Assembly (NCBI GenBank): GCA_947372465.1
Contig: CANBTT010000005.1
Span: forward strand, 1 to 64,000
Direction: 5' to 3'
Origin: Burkholderiales bacterium
GTDB lineage: Bacteria; Pseudomonadota; Gammaproteobacteria; Burkholderiales; Burkholderiaceae_C
DNA length: 64,000 bases
Part shown: piece by piece, positions 34,136-43,938 of the stretch
How positions within the stretch are numbered: the first letter of the stretch is position 1
Layout: every line of letters starts with the position of its first letter
Notes under the pieces: model-generated
The model's input: only the letters and a program-made list of their open reading frames with translations
What the model was told of the DNA's origin: nothing
Database searches by the model: none
Position numbers and translations under genes: made by a program

Positions 34136-35545
34136 ATGTCCCTCATCCATGCGCTTGAATCCATCGTTGGCCCCTCACATGTTTTGATCGAAGGTGACTT
34201 GAGCGCCTTTGAGCAAGATTGGCGCAAGCGCTCCAAGGGGCGTGCTTTGTGCGTGGTCAGCCCAGGCAGCACCGAGGAAGTGGCACAAGTGATCAAAGCC
34301 TGTGCAAGCCATCAAACCAGCATCGTGCCTCAGGGGGGCAACACGGGTTTGGTGGTGGGCTCCATTCCTGACGAGAGCGGCCAACAAGTGCTCCTCTCGC
34401 TCAAAAGAATGCGCTCGATTGAGGCCATTGACACCGACAACCTAAGCATCACCGTGCAAGCGGGATGCGTTCTACAAGAGATTCAAGAGGCGGCCGACCA
34501 TGCGGGTCTTTTATTTCCATTGAGCCTGGGGTCTGAGGGCAGTTGCACCATCGGTGGCAATTTGTCGACCAATGCCGGCGGCACACAGGTGCTCAGGTAC
34601 GGCAACACCCGCGATCTGTGTCTTGGTCTGGAGGTGGTGAGCGCAAGCGGTGAGATTTATTCAGGACTGAGTGGCCTTCGAAAAGACAACACAGGCTACG
34701 ACTTAAAAAACCTCTTCATTGGTGCAGAGGGGACGCTGGGGATCATCACACGCGCCACCATGAAGCTGTACCCCAAGCCCAAAGCCACACTGACCGCTTT
34801 TGTTGCCGTCCATGATTTAGAGCGTTGTGTGAACTTGCTCGCCAGAGCGCACCAAGCCCTGAGCGCTCAATTGACCGGCTTTGAAGTGATGAACCAGTTC
34901 TCCATGTCCTTGGTGAGCAAACACATCCCTCAACTGGCTTGTCCATTCCCAGGTGCTGCTTGGTGCGTGCTTTTGGAAGTCTCTGACAGTGAGTCAGAGC
35001 GCCATGCCAGCGAGCAACTCGAAGCCCTTTTGTCTGACGCGATCGAGCAAGAAGTGGCCAACAACGCCATCATTGCTGACAGCTTGCAAAAGGCCAAACA
35101 CTTGTGGCACATCAGGGAGAGCATCACGATGGCGCAGGCCATGGAAGGCCTGAACATCAAAAATGACATCTCCTTGCCGGTCTCAAGCATCACCGAGTTT
35201 GTTCGCGTGACGGATCATGCTTTAAAAGAGATGCTGAGCGGCATGCAACTCGTGAATTTTGGACACTTGGGGGATGGCAATTTGCACTACAACGTTCAAG
35301 CACCCGCGGGCATGCCAGCGAGCGAATTTTTGCTTGAATTCGAGGACCGGGTCAACACCTTGGTCTATCAAAAGGTCAAGCAATTCAAGGGCTCGATTTC
35401 TGCAGAGCATGGGATTGGCAGTTTGAAAGTTCACACCTTGCCGCATTACAAGGATCCGGTTGCTTTGCAGTTGATGAGACAAATCAAAACAAGCCTAGAC
35501 CCCTTGAACACCATGAATCCCAACCGAGTCGTGTTGCTCACATGA
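34136..35545 (+). CDS. FAD-linked hydroxyacid dehydrogenase (GlcD/D-lactate type)
   Basis: Oxidoreductase of 469 residues of the FAD-binding PCMH family, which oxidises D-2-hydroxyacids such as D-lactate, glycolate or D-2-hydroxyglutarate. The FAD-binding half includes VPQGGNTGLVVGSIPD, SLGSEGSCTIGGNLSTNAGG and GAEGTLGIITRATMKL. The cap and C-terminal half ends in NFGHLGDGNLHYNV and SAEHGIGSLKVHTLPHYKD, which carry metal- and substrate-binding histidines. I chose ATG 34136; a TTG 36 bp upstream is in frame. No GlcE or GlcF genes follow, so it probably works as a single subunit. The exact substrate is not visible. Confidence 0.9.
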   Translation: MSLIHALESIVGPSHVLIEGDLSAFEQDWRKRSKGRALCVVSPGSTEEVAQVIKACASHQTSIVPQGGNTGLVVGSIPDESGQQVLLSLKRMRSIEAIDTDNLSITVQAGCVLQEIQEAADHAGLLFPLSLGSEGSCTIGGNLSTNAGGTQVLRYGNTRDLCLGLEVVSASGEIYSGLSGLRKDNTGYDLKNLFIGAEGTLGIITRATMKLYPKPKATLTAFVAVHDLERCVNLLARAHQALSAQLTGFEVMNQFSMSLVSKHIPQLACPFPGAAWCVLLEVSDSESERHASEQLEALLSDAIEQEVANNAIIADSLQKAKHLWHIRESITMAQAMEGLNIKNDISLPVSSITEFVRVTDHALKEMLSGMQLVNFGHLGDGNLHYNVQAPAGMPASEFLLEFEDRVNTLVYQKVKQFKGSISAEHGIGSLKVHTLPHYKDPVALQLMRQIKTSLDPLNTMNPNRVVLLT

Positions 35546-35619
35546 GCCAAGTCCCTCAACACTTTAACGCGCAGGTTTAAAATTTTTTCTGTCCCCAACT
35601 TTCTCGACACTGCATCCAC

Positions 35620-36456
35620 ATGAACTCAACGCCCACTCCATCCAGCCAATACGAAGACTTTATGCGCCACGTGTACACCCACGGTGTGCACAAGGAAGAT
35701 CGAACCGGAACAGGAACGCTGAGCGTTTTCGGCCATCAAATGCGCTTTGATCTGAACGCGGGCTTTCCCTTGGTGACCACAAAAAAGGTTCATCTGCGCT
35801 CCATCATTCAGGAGCTCCTTTGGTTTCTCACTGGGTCGAGCAACAACAATTGGCTCAAAGACAGGGGCGTGTCCATTTGGGACGAATGGGCCAAGGCAGA
35901 CGGGGACTTGGGGCCCGTTTATGGGGTTCAGTGGCGCAGTTGGCCCGCTGCCAACGGAGAGCACATCGACCAAATTGCACAAGTCATTCAAACCCTCAAA
36001 AGCAACCCCGACTCTAGACGCATCATCGTGAGCGCTTGGAATGTGGCTGATTTATCCAAAATGGCTTTGATGCCCTGTCACGCCTTTTTCCAATTTTATG
36101 TTGCACCCGCCACGCAAGAGCACCCCAAGGCTCGCTTGAGTTGCCAACTCTATCAAAGAAGTGCGGATATTTTTTTAGGGGTGCCTTTTAACATCGCCAG
36201 CTACGCACTGCTCACCCACATGGTGGCTCAGCAGTGCGATCTGGACCTTGGCGAATTCATTTGGACGGGTGGCGACTGCCACATCTACAGCAACCATTTT
36301 GAGCAAGTTGAACTTCAACTCTCGCGCGCGCCTTTTGCTTATCCACAATTGAACATCAAGCGTAAGCCAGCAAGCATCTTTGAATACGAGTACGAGGATT
36401 TTGAGGTGCTGAACTATCAATGCCACAGTGCGATCAAAGCCCCCGTTGCCATTTGA
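35620..36456 (+). CDS. thyA: Thymidylate synthase
   Basis: Methylates dUMP to dTMP with 5,10-methylene-tetrahydrofolate, which is oxidised to dihydrofolate. The 278-residue protein shows the phosphate-binding [18 protein letters not shown], then [20 protein letters not shown], the catalytic cysteine in [34 protein letters not shown] and [12 protein letters not shown] few residues more than the E. coli enzyme lie before the core and in one loop. Its TGA shares a base with an ATG for the following folA frame, so the pair is coupled and recycles its own dihydrofolate. Confidence 0.97.
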   Translation: MNSTPTPSSQYEDFMRHVYTHGVHKEDRTGTGTLSVFGHQMRFDLNAGFPLVTTKKVHLRSIIQELLWFLTGSSNNNWLKDRGVSIWDEWAKADGDLGPVYGVQWRSWPAANGEHIDQIAQVIQTLKSNPDSRRIIVSAWNVADLSKMALMPCHAFFQFYVAPATQEHPKARLSCQLYQRSADIFLGVPFNIASYALLTHMVAQQCDLDLGEFIWTGGDCHIYSNHFEQVELQLSRAPFAYPQLNIKRKPASIFEYEYEDFEVLNYQCHSAIKAPVAI

Positions 36457-36473
36457 TGAATTTGCCTAGAGCC

Positions 36474-36998
36474 ATGACGCCATTGAATTTGATTTTTGCC
36501 TGCGCCAACAAGGGTGTGATTGGCATGAACAACCAACTGCCTTGGCATTTGCCAGAGGATTTGGCCCACTTTAAAAAGCTCACCTCCGAGCAGACTGTCT
36601 TGATGGGCAGAAAAACTTGGGACTCTTTGCCCAAAGCCTTCAAACCCCTGCCCAACAGACTCAACCTGGTGTTAACCCGACAATTGGACTGGAGTGCGCC
36701 AGGCGCTGTAGCCGTTCACACCTTGGTCAAGGCTTGCGAGTACCATGAGGCACATCACGCAAAACGCAGCCAAGAACCGCTATCATCAGCACCAGCGATT
36801 TGGATCATGGGCGGCGCACAAATTTATGCCCAGTCCCTCCCTCTTGCCAGCACGGTGGAGATGACACAAATTGATCTGGATGTGCCTGGAGATGCGTATG
36901 CGCCAGTCTTGGGACAAGAGTGGAGAGAGATCCACCGTGAGGAACACACATCGGCCAACGGTGTGCGTTTTAGGTTTTTGACATTGAAACGTTTTTAA
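36474..36998 (+). CDS. folA: Dihydrofolate reductase
   Basis: Reduces dihydrofolate to tetrahydrofolate with NADPH. From ATG 36474 the 174-residue protein begins at the first strand LNLIFACANKGVIGMNNQLP, followed by PWHLPEDLAHFKKLT with the acidic active-site residue, MGRKTWDSLPKAFKPLPNR, and WIMGGAQIYAQSLP for the cofactor. An earlier ATG at 36456 overlaps the thyA stop as TGATG and would add six residues; either may be used. A loop around residues 75-100 is somewhat longer than in E. coli FolA. DUF4337 follows after 12 bp. Confidence 0.95.
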   Translation: MTPLNLIFACANKGVIGMNNQLPWHLPEDLAHFKKLTSEQTVLMGRKTWDSLPKAFKPLPNRLNLVLTRQLDWSAPGAVAVHTLVKACEYHEAHHAKRSQEPLSSAPAIWIMGGAQIYAQSLPLASTVEMTQIDLDVPGDAYAPVLGQEWREIHREEHTSANGVRFRFLTLKRF

Positions 36999-37010
36999 AG
37001 GAAGAAACAA

Positions 37011-37583
37011 ATGGAAGAAGGATTTGAAGTACACGGCCCCCATGACCACGAACTTGAACATGCTGTGGAACATGGCAGTTCAAAATCAATGACCAGCCAA
37101 ATCGCCATGTACACGGCCATCATTGCAACCATCGGTGCCATTTTTGGTTACATGGGTGGCGCAACACAGGCCAATGCCGGTTTGTACAAGAACAATGCAG
37201 CGATCAAGAAGACCGAAGCCTCTAACCAGTGGAATTATTACCAGGCCAAAAGCGGCAAGCAAAACTTGAGTGAGTTGGCCATGGAGATCGCGCCCAGCAA
37301 AAAAGACCACTACGAGGAGGAGATCAAGCGCTACAAGTCAGAAAAAGCGGAGATCAAAAAGAACGCCGAAAGCTTAGAGCATGAGAGCAACGAGTGGAAC
37401 GAAAAATCGGATGAAGAAATGCATCAACACCATCGCTGGGCCCAAGCCACCACAGCGCTTCAAATCTCCATTGCACTGGCTGCCATTGCTTTGCTGACAC
37501 GCAAAACTTGGCTCCAAAAAGGGATGATGGTCATGGGAGGCGTGGGACTTGTTCTGGGTGGTCTGGCCGCCATGCACATCTAA
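37011..37583 (+). CDS. DUF4337 membrane protein
   Basis: A 190-residue protein preceded by AAGGAAG. The N-terminus is rich in His, Glu and Asp. One hydrophobic helix at about 32-50 (AMYTAIIATIGAIFGYMGG) is followed by a charged coiled coil (55-140, with NQWNYYQAKSGKQNL, the DUF4337 mark) and two more helices to the end (146-190). The long coiled coil probably lies on one side of the inner membrane. Function unknown. It sits between folA and xth with gaps of 12 and 6 bp, so all appear co-transcribed. Confidence 0.88.
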   Translation: MEEGFEVHGPHDHELEHAVEHGSSKSMTSQIAMYTAIIATIGAIFGYMGGATQANAGLYKNNAAIKKTEASNQWNYYQAKSGKQNLSELAMEIAPSKKDHYEEEIKRYKSEKAEIKKNAESLEHESNEWNEKSDEEMHQHHRWAQATTALQISIALAAIALLTRKTWLQKGMMVMGGVGLVLGGLAAMHI

Positions 37584-37589
37584 AACGCC

Positions 37590-38375
37590 ATGAAATTAGC
37601 CACTTGGAACGTCAACTCCTTGAACGTGAGGTTGCCTCACGTTTTGGAGTGGCTAGAGGGTCAAGCCGCTGGGGAGGAAATTGACGTGTTGGTCTTGCAA
37701 GAGACCAAGCTCACCGATGAGAAGTTTCCCGCGCAAGCCTTCCTTGACAAGGGCTACCACATTGCTTTTTTTGGTCAAAAGACTTACAACGGTGTGGCCA
37801 TCATCTCCAAGCACCCTTTGCTGGATATCCACAAAAATATCGTGGGCTTTGAAGACGAGATGGCCCGAGTGATCAGTGCAAGCGTCTTGGGCGTGCGAGT
37901 GATTGGGGCTTATTTCCCCAATGGACAATCCCCCGAGAGCGATAAATTCGTCTACAAGATGAGGTGGCTTGAAGCACTCACACATTGGGTCAAGGCGCTG
38001 TCCACTCAGACCGAGCCGATGGCGCTCATGGGGGATTTCAACATCACATGGGATGATTTAGATGTATGGGACCCGGTGGAGCTCGCGGGCACCATCCATT
38101 GCACAGATGAAGAAAGAGCGCATTTCAAAAATTTGCTCGACATCGGCTTGTTTGATGCGTTCAGACAGCTTCATCCCACTGAGAAAAAGTTCTCTTGGTG
38201 GGACTACAGAGAAGCGGCCTTTCGACGAAACAAAGGACTGCGCATTGATCACATCTTGTTGAGCAATGCCCTCAAGGGTCAAGTCAAGGCCTGCGAGATC
38301 GACAAAGACCCTCGGAAAAAAGAGCGGCCCAGTGACCATGCACCAGTGTGGGTCCAGTTGGAGATCAAAGCCTGA
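37590..38375 (+). CDS. xth: Exodeoxyribonuclease III
   Basis: Mg-dependent AP endonuclease and 3'-5' exonuclease of base-excision repair, 261 residues, cytoplasmic. The endonuclease/exonuclease/phosphatase fold shows LATWNVNSLNVRLPHVLEWL, LQETKLTDEKFP with the metal-binding Glu, GDFNITWDDLDVWDP, LRIDHILLSNAL and the catalytic pair in PSDHAPVWVQ. Its stop converges on ntrC with a 43-bp gap that shows no strong terminator. Confidence 0.96.
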   Translation: MKLATWNVNSLNVRLPHVLEWLEGQAAGEEIDVLVLQETKLTDEKFPAQAFLDKGYHIAFFGQKTYNGVAIISKHPLLDIHKNIVGFEDEMARVISASVLGVRVIGAYFPNGQSPESDKFVYKMRWLEALTHWVKALSTQTEPMALMGDFNITWDDLDVWDPVELAGTIHCTDEERAHFKNLLDIGLFDAFRQLHPTEKKFSWWDYREAAFRRNKGLRIDHILLSNALKGQVKACEIDKDPRKKERPSDHAPVWVQLEIKA

Positions 38376-38418
38376 GTGCTAAAAGGCCCCAAGCGTATGC
38401 GCCTAGTGCCCTAACGCT

Positions 38419-40086
38419 TCAGTCTTCGATGCCAAGTTCTTGAATTTTACGGGTGATGGTGTTTCTTCCAATCCCAAGTTTCAAGGCCGCCTCAATTCTT
38501 CTGCCCTTGGTGTTGGATAGGGCCGTTTGAATCAATTTGGCCTCAAATTTCCTGCTCAAAATATCCCAAACATCCTTGTGCCCCGAGGTCAGCAAGGCTT
38601 GGGCTTCCATCTCCAAGGAGTGCTCCCAAGTGGGATTGACATGGCCGCCCTCAAAGCCTGCATACTCGTTGTGCGCCAAGGCGTCTGCATGGTGCAAAGA
38701 TGCGCTCGAAAAGTGAGCTGAGCTCAAGCCTTCGTTGCGATCGCCAAGGCTGCTCGCGTTGAATGCGGCGGGGATGAGCCCATTTGAAGACTCAGACGAG
38801 GCCAAGGCATAGGCCCTTTGAGACGCCACATGGGCCGTTAGAGAAGCGTCTTCGCTGCTGATGTGGGGCACAACAGCTGCTGCCACACCCGCCGCATGGA
38901 TTGGGCCTTTGTGTTGCGCATAAAACTCCAAGACCTCGGGCGGCAAGTCTTTGGGTTCAATCACATGGGAGGGCGTCATGACGCTCAACCAGTGACAGAT
39001 ATTTTCAAGCTGCCTGACATTCCCAGGAAACGCAAAGTCGGTCAAAACGGACACCGCAGCAGCTGAAATGCGCTTGGGATCCACGCCAAGTTGCACAGCA
39101 CTTTGCTTCAAAAAGAAATGGGTCAAAACAGGAATGTCTTCCTTTCTTTCTCTGAGTGCGGGCAGTCGCAAGCGAATCACATTGAGCCGGTGAAACAAAT
39201 CTTCCCTGAAGGCGCCGTCCTTGACGCGTTGCTCCAGATCTTGGTGCGTTGCTGCAATCACCCGGACATTGGCTTTGATGCTGGTGTGTCCACCCACACG
39301 GTAATAATTGCCATCGCTTAAAACACGCAGCAAACGGGTTTGTAAATCAAAGGGCATGTCACCAATTTCATCCAAAAACAAAGTGCCGCCCTCGGCCTGC
39401 TCGAAGCGACCGCGTCGCATGGTTTGAGCACCAGTGAAAGCGCCTCGTTCATGACCAAAGAGCTCGCTTTCTAGCAAATCTTTAGGGATGGCGGCTGTGT
39501 TGATCGCAACAAAGGTGCCATTTGAGCGTTGCGAGTGTTTATGAAGTGCTCTGGCCACCAGCTCCTTGCCTGAACCCGACTCACCGGTGATCAAGACCGT
39601 GACGTTGCTTTGACTCAAGCGCCCAATCACTCTGAAAACATCTTGCATGGCGGGCGCTTGCCCGAGCATTTCAGGCGTCTCTTGTGTCGAGGAGACACCC
39701 ACCCGGTTTGCATTCACCTCTTCCAGTGCACGCTTGACCAAATCAACGGCTTTGGGCACATCAAAAGGCTTGGGCAAGTATTCAAAAGCACCCCCTTGAA
39801 ATGAAGAAACTGCGCTGTCAAGATCAGAAAAAGCAGTCATGATGATGACTGAAATCCCTGGATGCTTGAGCTTGATCTCGGACAGCAACTCCAAGCCAGA
39901 GCCTCCTGGCATTCGAATGTCACTGAGCAAAACCTGCGGACACTGCTCTGTGGGGGTTTCATCCAAAGCCTTCAAGACATCCCGAGGATTCGTAAAACTG
40001 CGTGTTGGCAACTCCTCACGAAGCAAGGCCTTTTCCAACACAAAACGGATGGATTGATCATCGTCTACGATCCAAATCGGATTCAT
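38419..40086 (-). CDS. ntrC: Nitrogen regulation response regulator NtrC
   Basis: Sigma-54 activator of nitrogen-limitation genes, including glnA. Receiver domain at 1-120 with DDD at 8-10, the phosphorylated Asp near 55 in [12 protein letters not shown], and Lys106 in YLPKPFD. The AAA+ core includes Walker A GESGSGKE, the sigma-54 loop [15 protein letters not shown] and Walker [13 protein letters not shown] Fis-type helix-turn-helix lies at about 505-553 ([16 protein letters not shown]). The protein has 555 residues, longer than the usual 470-530, because a Ser/Ala/His-rich linker of about 95 residues (389-485) separates the AAA+ and DNA-binding parts. It is downstream of ntrB by 45 bp. Confidence 0.96.
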   Translation of the reverse strand: MNPIWIVDDDQSIRFVLEKALLREELPTRSFTNPRDVLKALDETPTEQCPQVLLSDIRMPGGSGLELLSEIKLKHPGISVIIMTAFSDLDSAVSSFQGGAFEYLPKPFDVPKAVDLVKRALEEVNANRVGVSSTQETPEMLGQAPAMQDVFRVIGRLSQSNVTVLITGESGSGKELVARALHKHSQRSNGTFVAINTAAIPKDLLESELFGHERGAFTGAQTMRRGRFEQAEGGTLFLDEIGDMPFDLQTRLLRVLSDGNYYRVGGHTSIKANVRVIAATHQDLEQRVKDGAFREDLFHRLNVIRLRLPALRERKEDIPVLTHFFLKQSAVQLGVDPKRISAAAVSVLTDFAFPGNVRQLENICHWLSVMTPSHVIEPKDLPPEVLEFYAQHKGPIHAAGVAAAVVPHISSEDASLTAHVASQRAYALASSESSNGLIPAAFNASSLGDRNEGLSSAHFSSASLHHADALAHNEYAGFEGGHVNPTWEHSLEMEAQALLTSGHKDVWDILSRKFEAKLIQTALSNTKGRRIEAALKLGIGRNTITRKIQELGIED

Positions 40087-40131
40087 TTTTATATCACGCC
40101 TTAAAGTTGACTGATTGCAGTGTTTTTTTGA

Positions 40132-41229
40132 TCATTTCAGAGGAATCAAAATCTTAAAATCTGTTCGGCCAGGGACACTTTCAAACTCGATCAATCCATG
40201 ATGTTGTTGAATAAATGTTTGTGCCAAATTCAATCCCAAACCCGAACCGCCATCGCGCCCTGAAACCAGGGGTGAAAACAGTCGGTCTTTGATCGCTTCT
40301 GGCACGCCAGGACCGTTGTCTATCACATGCAATTCCAATGCCAATTTGTGCCTTTGTTTGGTTAAAGTCACTTGGCGGGCAATTCTTGTTTTAAAGGTGA
40401 TTTGCGCATCTCCAACGGCAATGCGCTCACTCAGTGCTTGAGCGGCATTGTGGGTGACATTCAACACCGCTTGAATCAATTGCTCGACATCGCCTTGGAT
40501 GAAGGGGATGGATGTGTCGTAATCTCTTTTGACCTTCAACCCTTTGGGAAACTCCGCCAAAATCAATGACCTGACCCGTTCACAAACCTCGTGAATGTTC
40601 ACTTCTCTGACGGTGTGGGGCTTGCGGTGTGGCGCCAAGAGTCGATCGACCAAGGTTTGGAGCCGGTCGGCCTCTCGGATGATGACTTGCGTGTACTCCA
40701 CCAAATCTTTTGTTTCGATCTCCATTTGCAGCAACTGCGCTGCACCTCGAATCCCACCCAAGGGATTTTTAATCTCATGGGCCAAGTTTCGGATCAACTC
40801 CTTGTTGGCCAAAGCTTGATCGATGATTCGCTCTTCGCGGTCTTGTTTGGCTTGCTGCTCCAAAGGCAGCAACTCCACAAAGACTTGGCCCTCTGTATCG
40901 GCACAGGCCAAAATGACATGCACGGGCAAGTTCTCCCCACCAGGGCGCTTGACCGTTGCATCAAACCTCAGGGCAGAGAAGTGCTCTTTTTGTGCGGCAT
41001 TGATGCTCGAGATGATGGTTTTGTACTCGACAAAGAAGTCACTGAGTAAATTGCCCTCAATCAACTTTCTGGGAAGACCCAAAATCTCTTGAGATGCCGA
41101 ATTGGCAAACAAGACTTCCCCCTTTGCACTGACCAACAAAACCAAGGTCGCCAGCAGGTCCAGCACATCCAGTGAAGACGTCTTCGTGGTCTCCTTGGCC
41201 TGGTTTGACTTGCTTTTTGCATTTGCCAT
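40132..41229 (-). CDS. ntrB: Nitrogen regulation sensor kinase NtrB
   Basis: Histidine kinase and phosphatase for NtrC, controlled by PII; cytoplasmic, 365 residues. ATG 41229 is chosen since GGAGGG lies seven bases upstream. A PAS domain occupies about 25-130 (SASQEILGLPRKLIEGNLL). The H-box NLAHEIKNPLGGIRGAAQLL carries the phosphorylated histidine. The ATPase parts are NVTHNAAQALSE, VIDNGPGVPEAIKDRLF and GGSGLGLNLAQTFIQQHHG. It lies after glnA beyond a strong terminator and so may depend on read-through or on its own promoter within 41230-41387. Confidence 0.96.
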   Translation of the reverse strand: MANAKSKSNQAKETTKTSSLDVLDLLATLVLLVSAKGEVLFANSASQEILGLPRKLIEGNLLSDFFVEYKTIISSINAAQKEHFSALRFDATVKRPGGENLPVHVILACADTEGQVFVELLPLEQQAKQDREERIIDQALANKELIRNLAHEIKNPLGGIRGAAQLLQMEIETKDLVEYTQVIIREADRLQTLVDRLLAPHRKPHTVREVNIHEVCERVRSLILAEFPKGLKVKRDYDTSIPFIQGDVEQLIQAVLNVTHNAAQALSERIAVGDAQITFKTRIARQVTLTKQRHKLALELHVIDNGPGVPEAIKDRLFSPLVSGRDGGSGLGLNLAQTFIQQHHGLIEFESVPGRTDFKILIPLK

Positions 41230-41327
41230 TGTTGAACCCTCCAACCTCTCTTGATGTGCAAAGACCTTGGCCAAGATGGCCTCAGACTTTGGCGATGTTT
41301 GACGCGACAAGCTTTCTTGCTGCTCAC

Positions 41328-41358
41328 AAAAAAGGGGACGGTATCACCGTCCCCTTTT
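41328..41358 (-). terminator. Strong intrinsic terminator after glnA
   Basis: AAAAGGGGACGG (41330-41341) and CCGTCCCCTTTT (41347-41358) form a 12-bp stem with a five-base loop. Read leftward it ends in TTTTTTG. It starts 29 bp after the glnA stop and would reduce transcription into ntrB-ntrC, as is known for the glnA-ntrBC operon of enteric bacteria. Confidence 0.93.
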
Positions 41359-41387
41359 GAACCCTCTGCGTTGAGGACGATCAAGTT

Positions 41388-42803
41388 TTACAGTGAGTAA
41401 TACATATCGAACTCAATGGGATGGGTCGCTTGACGGAAACGAGTCACTTCGCCCATTTTGAGCTCAATGTACGCATCGATCATGCTGTCTGTGAACACGC
41501 CACCTTTGGTCAAGAATGCACGGTCTTTGTCCAAATACTCCAAAGCTTGATCCAAGCTGTGGCACACGGTAGGGACCAATGCGTCTTCCTCTGGGGGCAA
41601 ATGGTACAAATCTTTTGTAGCAGCCTCACCGGGGTGGATCTTGTTTTCGATGCCATCAAGGCCGGCCATCATCAATGCAGAAAAGCAAAGGTAAGGGTTG
41701 GACATGGGATCTGGGAAACGAGCCTCGATGCGACGGCCCTTGTCACTTGCGACAAAAGGAATGCGAATGGAAGCAGAGCGGTTGCGGCTAGAGTAGGCCA
41801 ATTTGACGGGCGCTTCAAAGCCAGGGACCAAACGCTTGTAGCTGTTGGTCGTGGGATTTGTAATGGCGTTCAAGGCGCGAGCGTGTTTGATCACGCCACC
41901 GATGTAATAAAGCGCCGTATCGCTCAAACCTGCATAGCCAGAACCTGCGAACAAGTTTTTGCCGTCTTTCCAAATGGACTGGTGAACGTGCATGCCTGAA
42001 CCATTGTCACCAACGATGGGCTTGGGCATGAAGGTGGCTGTTTTGCCATATGCATGCGCAACGTTCCAAACGATGTATTTCAATTTTTGAGTCCAATCGG
42101 CTCTCTCAACCAAGGTTGAGAATTTGGTACCAATTTCATTTTGACCAGCACCCGCCACTTCGTGGTGGAACACCTCAACAGGAATGCCAATCTCTTCAAG
42201 AATGGAGACCATTTCAGCGCGCATATCTTGTGTGCTGTCGACTGGAGGAACTGGGAAATAACCGCCCTTGACTGTTGGACGGTGGCCCTTGTTGCCGCCT
42301 TCGATTTGCTTGCCAGAATTCCATGGCGCTTCGTATTCATCAATGTGAAAGAAGGCGCCAGACATGTCGTTGCCCCAACGCACATCGTCAAAAATAAAGA
42401 ACTCGGGCTCTGGTCCAAAGTATGCTGTGTCGCCAATGCCGCTGGCCTTCAAATAAGCTTCCGCTCTTTTAGCGATAGAGCGTGGGTCGCGGTCGTAAGA
42501 CTTGCCGTCACCTGGCTCCAAAACATCGCAAGAGAGAACCAAAGTGGGCTCTTGAAAGAAAGGGTCAAGGAAAGCCGTGTTTGCATCGGGCATGAGCAAC
42601 ATGTCAGAAGCTTCAATGCCCTTCCAACCGGCGATGGAAGAGCCATCAAAAGCGTGGCCGTCCGTAAATTTGCCCTCATCAAAGGCAGAGATGGGCACAG
42701 TCACGTGCTGCTCTTTACCACGGGTATCTGTGAAGCGGAAATCAACGAATTTGACTTCGTTGTCTTTGACTTGCTTCATTACATCTGCGACGGTCTTTGC
42801 CAT
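41388..42803 (-). CDS. glnA: Glutamine synthetase, type I
   Basis: Forms glutamine from glutamate, ammonia and ATP; a dodecamer in the cytoplasm. The 471-residue protein has the N-terminal beta-grasp with [18 protein letters not shown], the metal-site motifs EPEFFIFDD and [34 protein letters not shown], and RSASIRIPF. The adenylylation site is the tyrosine in [11 protein letters not shown], near residue 398, so activity should be controlled by GlnE. AGGAG lies 6-10 bases upstream. The sigma-54 promoter and NtrC site upstream show nitrogen control at transcription. Confidence 0.99.
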   Translation of the reverse strand: MAKTVADVMKQVKDNEVKFVDFRFTDTRGKEQHVTVPISAFDEGKFTDGHAFDGSSIAGWKGIEASDMLLMPDANTAFLDPFFQEPTLVLSCDVLEPGDGKSYDRDPRSIAKRAEAYLKASGIGDTAYFGPEPEFFIFDDVRWGNDMSGAFFHIDEYEAPWNSGKQIEGGNKGHRPTVKGGYFPVPPVDSTQDMRAEMVSILEEIGIPVEVFHHEVAGAGQNEIGTKFSTLVERADWTQKLKYIVWNVAHAYGKTATFMPKPIVGDNGSGMHVHQSIWKDGKNLFAGSGYAGLSDTALYYIGGVIKHARALNAITNPTTNSYKRLVPGFEAPVKLAYSSRNRSASIRIPFVASDKGRRIEARFPDPMSNPYLCFSALMMAGLDGIENKIHPGEAATKDLYHLPPEEDALVPTVCHSLDQALEYLDKDRAFLTKGGVFTDSMIDAYIELKMGEVTRFRQATHPIEFDMYYSL

Positions 42804-42853
42804 CAGTTTCTCCTGAAATTACGGTTAGGTTGGAAAAAGGTCTTGTTTCAATG

Positions 42854-42869
42854 AGCAGAAAGTGTGCCA
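42854..42869 (-). promoter_or_regulatory. Sigma-54 promoter of glnA
   Basis: Read leftward: TGGCACACTTTCTGCT. It matches the -24/-12 consensus TGGCAC-N5-TTGCW in exact register, with GG at -24/-25 and GC at -12/-13 twelve bases apart. The predicted start of transcription is near 42843, about 40 bases ahead of the glnA ATG. Confidence 0.88.
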
Positions 42870-42977
42870 CCCGAAAGGGTCGCAAGGCTCAAACCTACAA
42901 AACACAATGATTGTAATTGTCTTCTTGCCAAAGAGCGACCGAAAACCCCACTCTAAAGCACTCAAAGCCGCTTAAAT

Positions 42978-43005
42978 GCACCATCGTTATGCACCATTGT
43001 AGTGC
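42978..43005 (-). promoter_or_regulatory. NtrC binding sites upstream of glnA
   Basis: GCACCATTGTAGTGC at 42991-43005 has the same GCAC-N7-GTGC layout as the strong NtrC sites ahead of E. coli glnA. A half site TGCACCA lies at 42978-42984. The full site is centred about 155 bp upstream of the predicted start, a normal enhancer distance for NtrC. Confidence 0.85.
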
Positions 43006-43034
43006 TTTTTTAATAAAAACAAGGGGGTTAATGA

Positions 43035-43892
43035 TTATCGCACCAACTCGGGGCCAATCGGTGCACCAAAATCTTGCAAATCCTTGAGCAGTTCTTGATA
43101 CGCCAAATGGGCCAGGTCCGGATGGCCTTTCACACCCAATTCAATGTGTCGGCCATGCTCGGGATGGTCAACACTTGGCAAACTGAACACCTTGACCCCA
43201 TCAAATTGCGCCTCCAGCTTGATCATGATGGGTGTTAATGCGGCCTCCATGGCGCCGTACACAATGACAGACTTCTCAATCCAAGCCGCTTTTCTGAACC
43301 AAGGACTGCAGTACGCATCCAAGACCCACTCGATCATGGGCCAAGCCATCACGGGAAAGCCTGGCAAGAAATAAACAGCGGCCCAAGGATGGGTTTGAAG
43401 CAGTTGGGCGTGTCGACTTTTGCACTGGAAACCGGGAATTTTGTTGTAAGGGTTGGGAATGATGTCTGCACCCACTGGGAACATCCCCATATTGAGCCGG
43501 TGCACATGATTGGGGTGATCGGGTTCATAGGCTTGTCCATTCTCCTTGGCTTGATCCATGATCCTTTGGCGAATGAGTGTTTCAGCCTGCGGGTGAAGCA
43601 CCAACTCCAAACCGAGAGCGGCCGCGGCGCATTGACGCGTGTGGTCATCTGGCGTGGCCCCGATGCCACCACAAGAGAAAACGACATCCCCACTGTCAAA
43701 GGCTTGCTTTAAAGTCTGGGTGATTTTTTCTGGATCATCGCCAACGTAATTTGCGTAATCCAACTGCAGGCCTCTTTGGGCCAACAACTCAATCACTTTG
43801 CTCATGTGCTTGTCAGCTCGTTTTCCAGACATGATCTCATCACCGACAATGACCAGTCCAAAGGAGGGGGTGGGGTGGGTTGTGTTTTGCAT
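43035..43892 (-). CDS. CinA-like molybdopterin-binding-fold protein
   Basis: A 285-residue protein with the MoCF/MoaB-like fold found at the N-terminus of CinA: GLVIVGDEIMSGKRADKHM at the start, FSCGGIGATPDDHTRQCAAA for the nucleotide or cofactor loop, and NPYNKIPGFQC with YFLPGFPVMAWPM. The nicotinamide-mononucleotide deamidase domain of full CinA is absent. The family is annotated as competence/damage-inducible protein A, but the actual reaction of this short form is uncertain. I chose ATG 43892 over an upstream frame from 44015 that would overlap recD. No good ribosome site is visible. Confidence 0.85.
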   Translation of the reverse strand: MQNTTHPTPSFGLVIVGDEIMSGKRADKHMSKVIELLAQRGLQLDYANYVGDDPEKITQTLKQAFDSGDVVFSCGGIGATPDDHTRQCAAAALGLELVLHPQAETLIRQRIMDQAKENGQAYEPDHPNHVHRLNMGMFPVGADIIPNPYNKIPGFQCKSRHAQLLQTHPWAAVYFLPGFPVMAWPMIEWVLDAYCSPWFRKAAWIEKSVIVYGAMEAALTPIMIKLEAQFDGVKVFSLPSVDHPEHGRHIELGVKGHPDLAHLAYQELLKDLQDFGAPIGPELVR

Positions 43893-43938
43893 GAGGGAGA
43901 GTTTAACAAATGATGCCCTCACTTGGACACCCTGGGCC

